Made by a program: the position numbers and the translations under genes. Below are positions 7,501 to 8,142 of a DNA stretch of 8,142 nt, one piece after another (within the stretch, counting starts at the first letter, position 1; each line of letters opens with the position of its first letter). Under the pieces are notes generated by a model. The model did not search any database. It saw only the letters and a program-made list of their open reading frames with translations, and had not been told where the DNA came from. This DNA comes from Trebonia sp. (GTDB lineage: Bacteria > Actinomycetota > Actinomycetes > Streptosporangiales > Streptosporangiaceae), in assembly GCA_030043595.1 (NCBI GenBank), contig JASHXJ010000100.1:1-8142 (forward strand). Direction: 5' to 3'.

Positions 7501-7743
7501 CACGACGAGCTGACCGCGGTCGCCCGGCTGCTGGGCTACAAGGGCTCCGCCGCCCCGGGCGCCGACGCCGGCAACGGCAGCCCCGGTGCGGCACTGGCCG
7601 GAGGCTCCGGCGCCCCTGGCTCCCCCGGTGCCCCTGGTGCCCTCGCCGCGTGGGGCGACACCCCGGCGCTGGCTCTAGAGCAGGACTACCGCCGCACCGC
7701 CCGGCGCGCCCGCGCCGTCATGGACCGCCTGTTCTACGGCTGA
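4567..7743 (+). CDS. glnE: Bifunctional glutamine synthetase adenylyltransferase/adenylyl-removing enzyme
   Basis: GlnE attaches AMP to, and removes it from, a tyrosine of GSI-beta glutamine synthetase, in response to nitrogen status and usually with PII protein. This 1058-residue protein has both nucleotidyltransferase halves. The N-terminal adenylyl-removing domain has GKCGGRELNYASDVDVIF (228-245; Asp240, Asp242), DPNLRPEGR (from 286) and KLGPGGLRDIEF (from 379). The C-terminal adenylylating domain has GRYGGHESGFGSDADVIF (741-758; Asp753, Asp755), DPDLRPEGR (from 801) and KLGPGGLSDVEW (from 897). The linker includes RRLHEKLFYRPLLEAVARL. All metal-binding Asp pairs are intact, so both activities are expected. 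The length is somewhat above the usual roughly 1000 residues, partly from a Gly/Ala/Pro/Ser insertion at 992-1037. GTG at 4567 (MSGPRTSLTGWLARMGF) is preferred because the conserved N-terminus begins there; ATG at 4552 or 4519 would add 5 or 16 residues. None has a strong Shine-Dalgarno. Confidence 0.95.
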   Translation: MSGPRTSLTGWLARMGFADVERAQRQIAGLGVTADDPVLATIAAAADPDLALDGLTRIAERIADRGAARAAPHQAPPAARFLDALRDDPAFRARLTAVLGVSKALADHLVRHPDDYAVLRGPGATRRPGPAAIRAELLHAVGADPDDEEPEAGPRDQKTDPAQHLAAAYRRRVLHLAARDLTGVVTVDEAGEELADIAAAVLESALAVSRAELPADAAPCRLAVIAMGKCGGRELNYASDVDVIFVAEPAGVGNDEAALKTATRLAAGLIRVCERSTPEGSIFPVDPNLRPEGRDGPLVRTLASHQAYYDRWAKTWEFQALLKARPVAGDLTLGEKYATAVAPLVWQASQRENFVEDVQAMRRRVVSTLPKNMAGRELKLGPGGLRDIEFAVQLLQLVHGRTDERLRVPATLPALAALAAGGYVGRADADDLAAAYRFLRQAEHLLQLYQLRRTHTLPEDPAVLRRLGRAMMPPSAIPNGPAFSPEQAFTDSWRRHARLVRRLHEKLFYRPLLEAVARLPSEAARLTPEAARARLEALGYADPAGALRHIEALTSGLRRRSAIQRTLLPVLLGWFADAAEPDAGLLAFRQVSEALGETPWFLRLLRDETKAAERIAYVLASSRYATGLLLRAPEAVAIFADDAELVPRGAGPLRSEMMAAARRHEADAEQAAVAVRSLRRRELLRVAAADVLGLADLAGTGEALTAITTATLEAVLAATIAKIEMELRTPLPTRFAVIAMGRYGGHESGFGSDADVIFVHDPLSGLDAAGDRAASDAAQAVGAELRRLLQIPAPDPPLLVDPDLRPEGRQGPLVRSLAACRAYYRRRAAPWESQALLRAEFAAGDERLGAEFIALADQARYPAGGISEQAVREIRRIKARVEAERIPRGADRALHVKLGPGGLSDVEWTVQLTQLRHGHAVPELRTTRTLDALEAAVGAGLVEAADAAALSASWQLAARIRNAIMLVRGRPGDSLPARHDELTAVARLLGYKGSAAPGADAGNGSPGAALAGGSGAPGSPGAPGALAAWGDTPALALEQDYRRTARRARAVMDRLFYG
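7609..7644 (+). repeat. Imperfect 18-bp tandem repeat inside glnE
   Basis: Two adjacent 18-bp units (7609-7626 and 7627-7644) agree at 14 of 18 positions and encode GAPGSP and GAPGAL in frame. They sit within the low-complexity insertion near the GlnE C-terminus and suggest growth by slippage or small duplication. Confidence 0.6.
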
Positions 7744-7808
7744 CCGGCACCGTGAAAGACAGCCACTTTTTCGCGTTCCGCGACCGTGCGTGATTCCATG
7801 TTTGTCAA

Positions 7809-7821
7809 TTAGCGACGCTAA
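7809..7821. promoter_or_regulatory. Palindrome TTAGCG-A-CGCTAA, candidate operator
   Basis: Perfect 6-bp arms surround a single central base. The right arm is part of CGCTAACTG, repeated exactly 82 bp downstream at 7898-7906. The compact odd-length dyad looks like a binding site for a dimeric regulator. No regulator gene is present in the window. Confidence 0.4.
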
Positions 7822-7874
7822 CTGCCGGAACTTCGCCAATGACCCACCTTGGCTATTGACCGCGACAAGGTCCA

Positions 7875-7891
7875 GGGAAGATGATCTTCCC
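7875..7891. repeat. Perfect 17-bp palindrome GGGAAGAT-G-ATCTTCCC
   Basis: Eight-base arms are exact reverse complements around one central G. As DNA it is operator-like; as RNA it would fold into a 7-bp stem with a 3-nt loop. It sits 120 bp before the ATG at 8012, among the other inverted repeats of this intergenic region. There is no T-run after it, so a terminator role for glnE is weakly supported. Confidence 0.5.
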
Positions 7892-8011
7892 GGTTGGCGC
7901 TAACTGAAACTTAGCCCGCGTCTTTGCTGACATCTAATCCCCGCACCCGCTTTGGGGCGTCGCACAGGCGGGCCGACGACTTATTGCTAGCGGGTTCCGG
8001 GAAGAGGAAGC

Positions 8012-8142
8012 ATGTCAGCTGGGCGAAGCGCGAACGGCCTGTCGCGTCTGCATTTCCATGTCAGGTCTGTTCTGCGGTCATGCTGGGCGACCCCGGCCCG
8101 GCGGCTGCTCGTGGCCGGGGTGGCGCTGGCCGCCGCGCTGGG
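8012..8142 (+). CDS. Exported or membrane-anchored protein, N-terminal fragment
   Basis: The first 43 residues of an open frame that continues past the window edge. ATG at 8012 has a good ribosome-binding site, GAAGAGGAAG (8001-8010), immediately upstream. The N-terminus is unusually long and basic (Arg5, Arg12, Arg18, Arg22), followed by TPARRLLVAGVALAAALG, a twin-arginine pair (30-31) leading into a hydrophobic stretch. This looks like a signal peptide, possibly Tat-type, or a signal anchor. The hydrophobic core is cut off by the window end, so no cleavage site or mature domain can be seen and no function is proposed. A 268-bp structured intergenic region precedes it, suggesting its own promoter rather than co-transcription with glnE. 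Confidence 0.7.
   Translation, partial: MSAGRSANGLSRLHFHVRSVLRSCWATPARRLLVAGVALAAAL

Larger units (their letters stand above)
7744..8011. other. Non-coding region rich in inverted repeats, upstream of the exported-protein gene
   Basis: This 268-bp stretch has no credible ORF and is AT-richer than the flanking genes. It contains several inverted repeats: TTAGCG-A-CGCTAA (7809-7821), ACCTTG/CAAGGT (7846-7851 with 7866-7871), GGGAAGAT-G-ATCTTCCC (7875-7891) and GCTAA/TTAGC (7899-7915). GCCCGC (7914-7919) can also pair with GCGGGC (7968-7973), enclosing a CCCC/GGGG stem (7939-7957). The 9-mer CGCTAACTG occurs twice, at 7816 and 7898. It may combine operators with a folded 5' leader. I recognise no known riboswitch class, no clear promoter and no T-rich glnE terminator. 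Confidence 0.55.

Noticed and set aside
4399..7503. A 1034-codon open frame on the minus strand opposite glnE
   Set aside because: Its translation is extremely Arg/Gly/Val/Gln-rich with no domain pattern, as expected from the antisense of a high-GC gene. It runs antisense to glnE, whose motifs are unmistakable, and also overlaps the peptidase start.
7744..7790. Intrinsic terminator of glnE at the TTTTT run (7772-7776)
   Set aside because: The T-run is preceded only by a 3-bp GTG/CAC pairing with a long loop, and the CGCG-TTC-CGCG dyad lies after it. Neither gives a credible hairpin plus T-tail.
5253..7793. An 846-codon plus-strand open frame overlapping glnE
   Set aside because: It is an out-of-frame reading of glnE dominated by Arg, Gly, Ala and Pro, without recognisable motifs or a ribosome-binding site.
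7899..7915. A second GlnR-type site (GCTAACTGAAACTTAGC)
   Set aside because: TAAC and GAAAC occur together but with 1 bp rather than 6 bp between them, so the GlnR 11-bp register is broken.
7916..8011. c-di-AMP (ydaO-type) or cobalamin riboswitch before the exported-protein gene
   Set aside because: The position before an exported protein suggested it, but I could not find the conserved sequence blocks of either class.
1..8142. Mobile element, CRISPR array, tRNA, rRNA or toxin-antitoxin/defence genes
   Set aside because: No transposase, integrase, regularly spaced repeats, tRNA cloverleaf or defence-type domain is visible; all sizeable coding space is accounted for by housekeeping genes.

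Overview
This is an ordinary-looking chromosomal segment from a high-GC actinobacterium. The evidence is strong G/C bias at third codon positions, GTG starts, an actinobacterial GlnA2-type glutamine synthetase, a two-domain GlnE, and a candidate GlnR-type operator. The exact order or genus cannot be fixed from the sequence. I see no transposase, integrase, phage gene, CRISPR array, tRNA or rRNA.

Layout, left to right: (1) 1-264 (+), the last 87 residues of a SpoIIE/RsbU-type PP2C serine phosphatase. (2) 265-375, a short control region with three half-sites at 11-bp period that match the actinobacterial GlnR operator, followed by a TAGCGT -10 element. (3) 376-1737 (+), glnA2, a 453-residue type I glutamine synthetase of the polyamine/glutamine-synthetase paralogue group, with its catalytic residues intact. 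(4) 1738-1894, a convergent gap with small hairpins. (5) 2623-1895 (-), a secreted lipoprotein with repeated beta-strand/Gly units (DUF4097-like). (6) 4513-2669 (-), a cytoplasmic S9-family serine peptidase with an intact Ser-Asp-His triad. It lies 45 bp upstream of the lipoprotein, probably in one transcript, with a strong 8-bp hairpin in the gap. (7) 4514-4566, a tight divergent promoter region with a perfect inverted repeat on the glnE start codon. (8) 4567-7743 (+), glnE, the glutamine synthetase adenylyltransferase/adenylyl-removing enzyme. (9) 7744-8011, a 268-bp non-coding stretch, AT-richer than its neighbours and dense in inverted repeats. (10) 8012-8142 (+), the N-terminus of an exported protein that runs off the window.

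The theme is nitrogen assimilation. glnA2 ligates ammonia or an amine to glutamate, and GlnE reversibly adenylylates the dodecameric GSI-beta glutamine synthetase, whose gene is not in this window. GlnR-like sites before glnA2 suggest transcriptional control by nitrogen status. The peptidase could feed amino acids into the same economy, but that is inference from position only. I find no clearly new system. The best leads are the GlnR-like operator, the inverted repeat on the glnE start, the structured 7744-8011 region, and the low-complexity insertion in the GlnE C-terminus.
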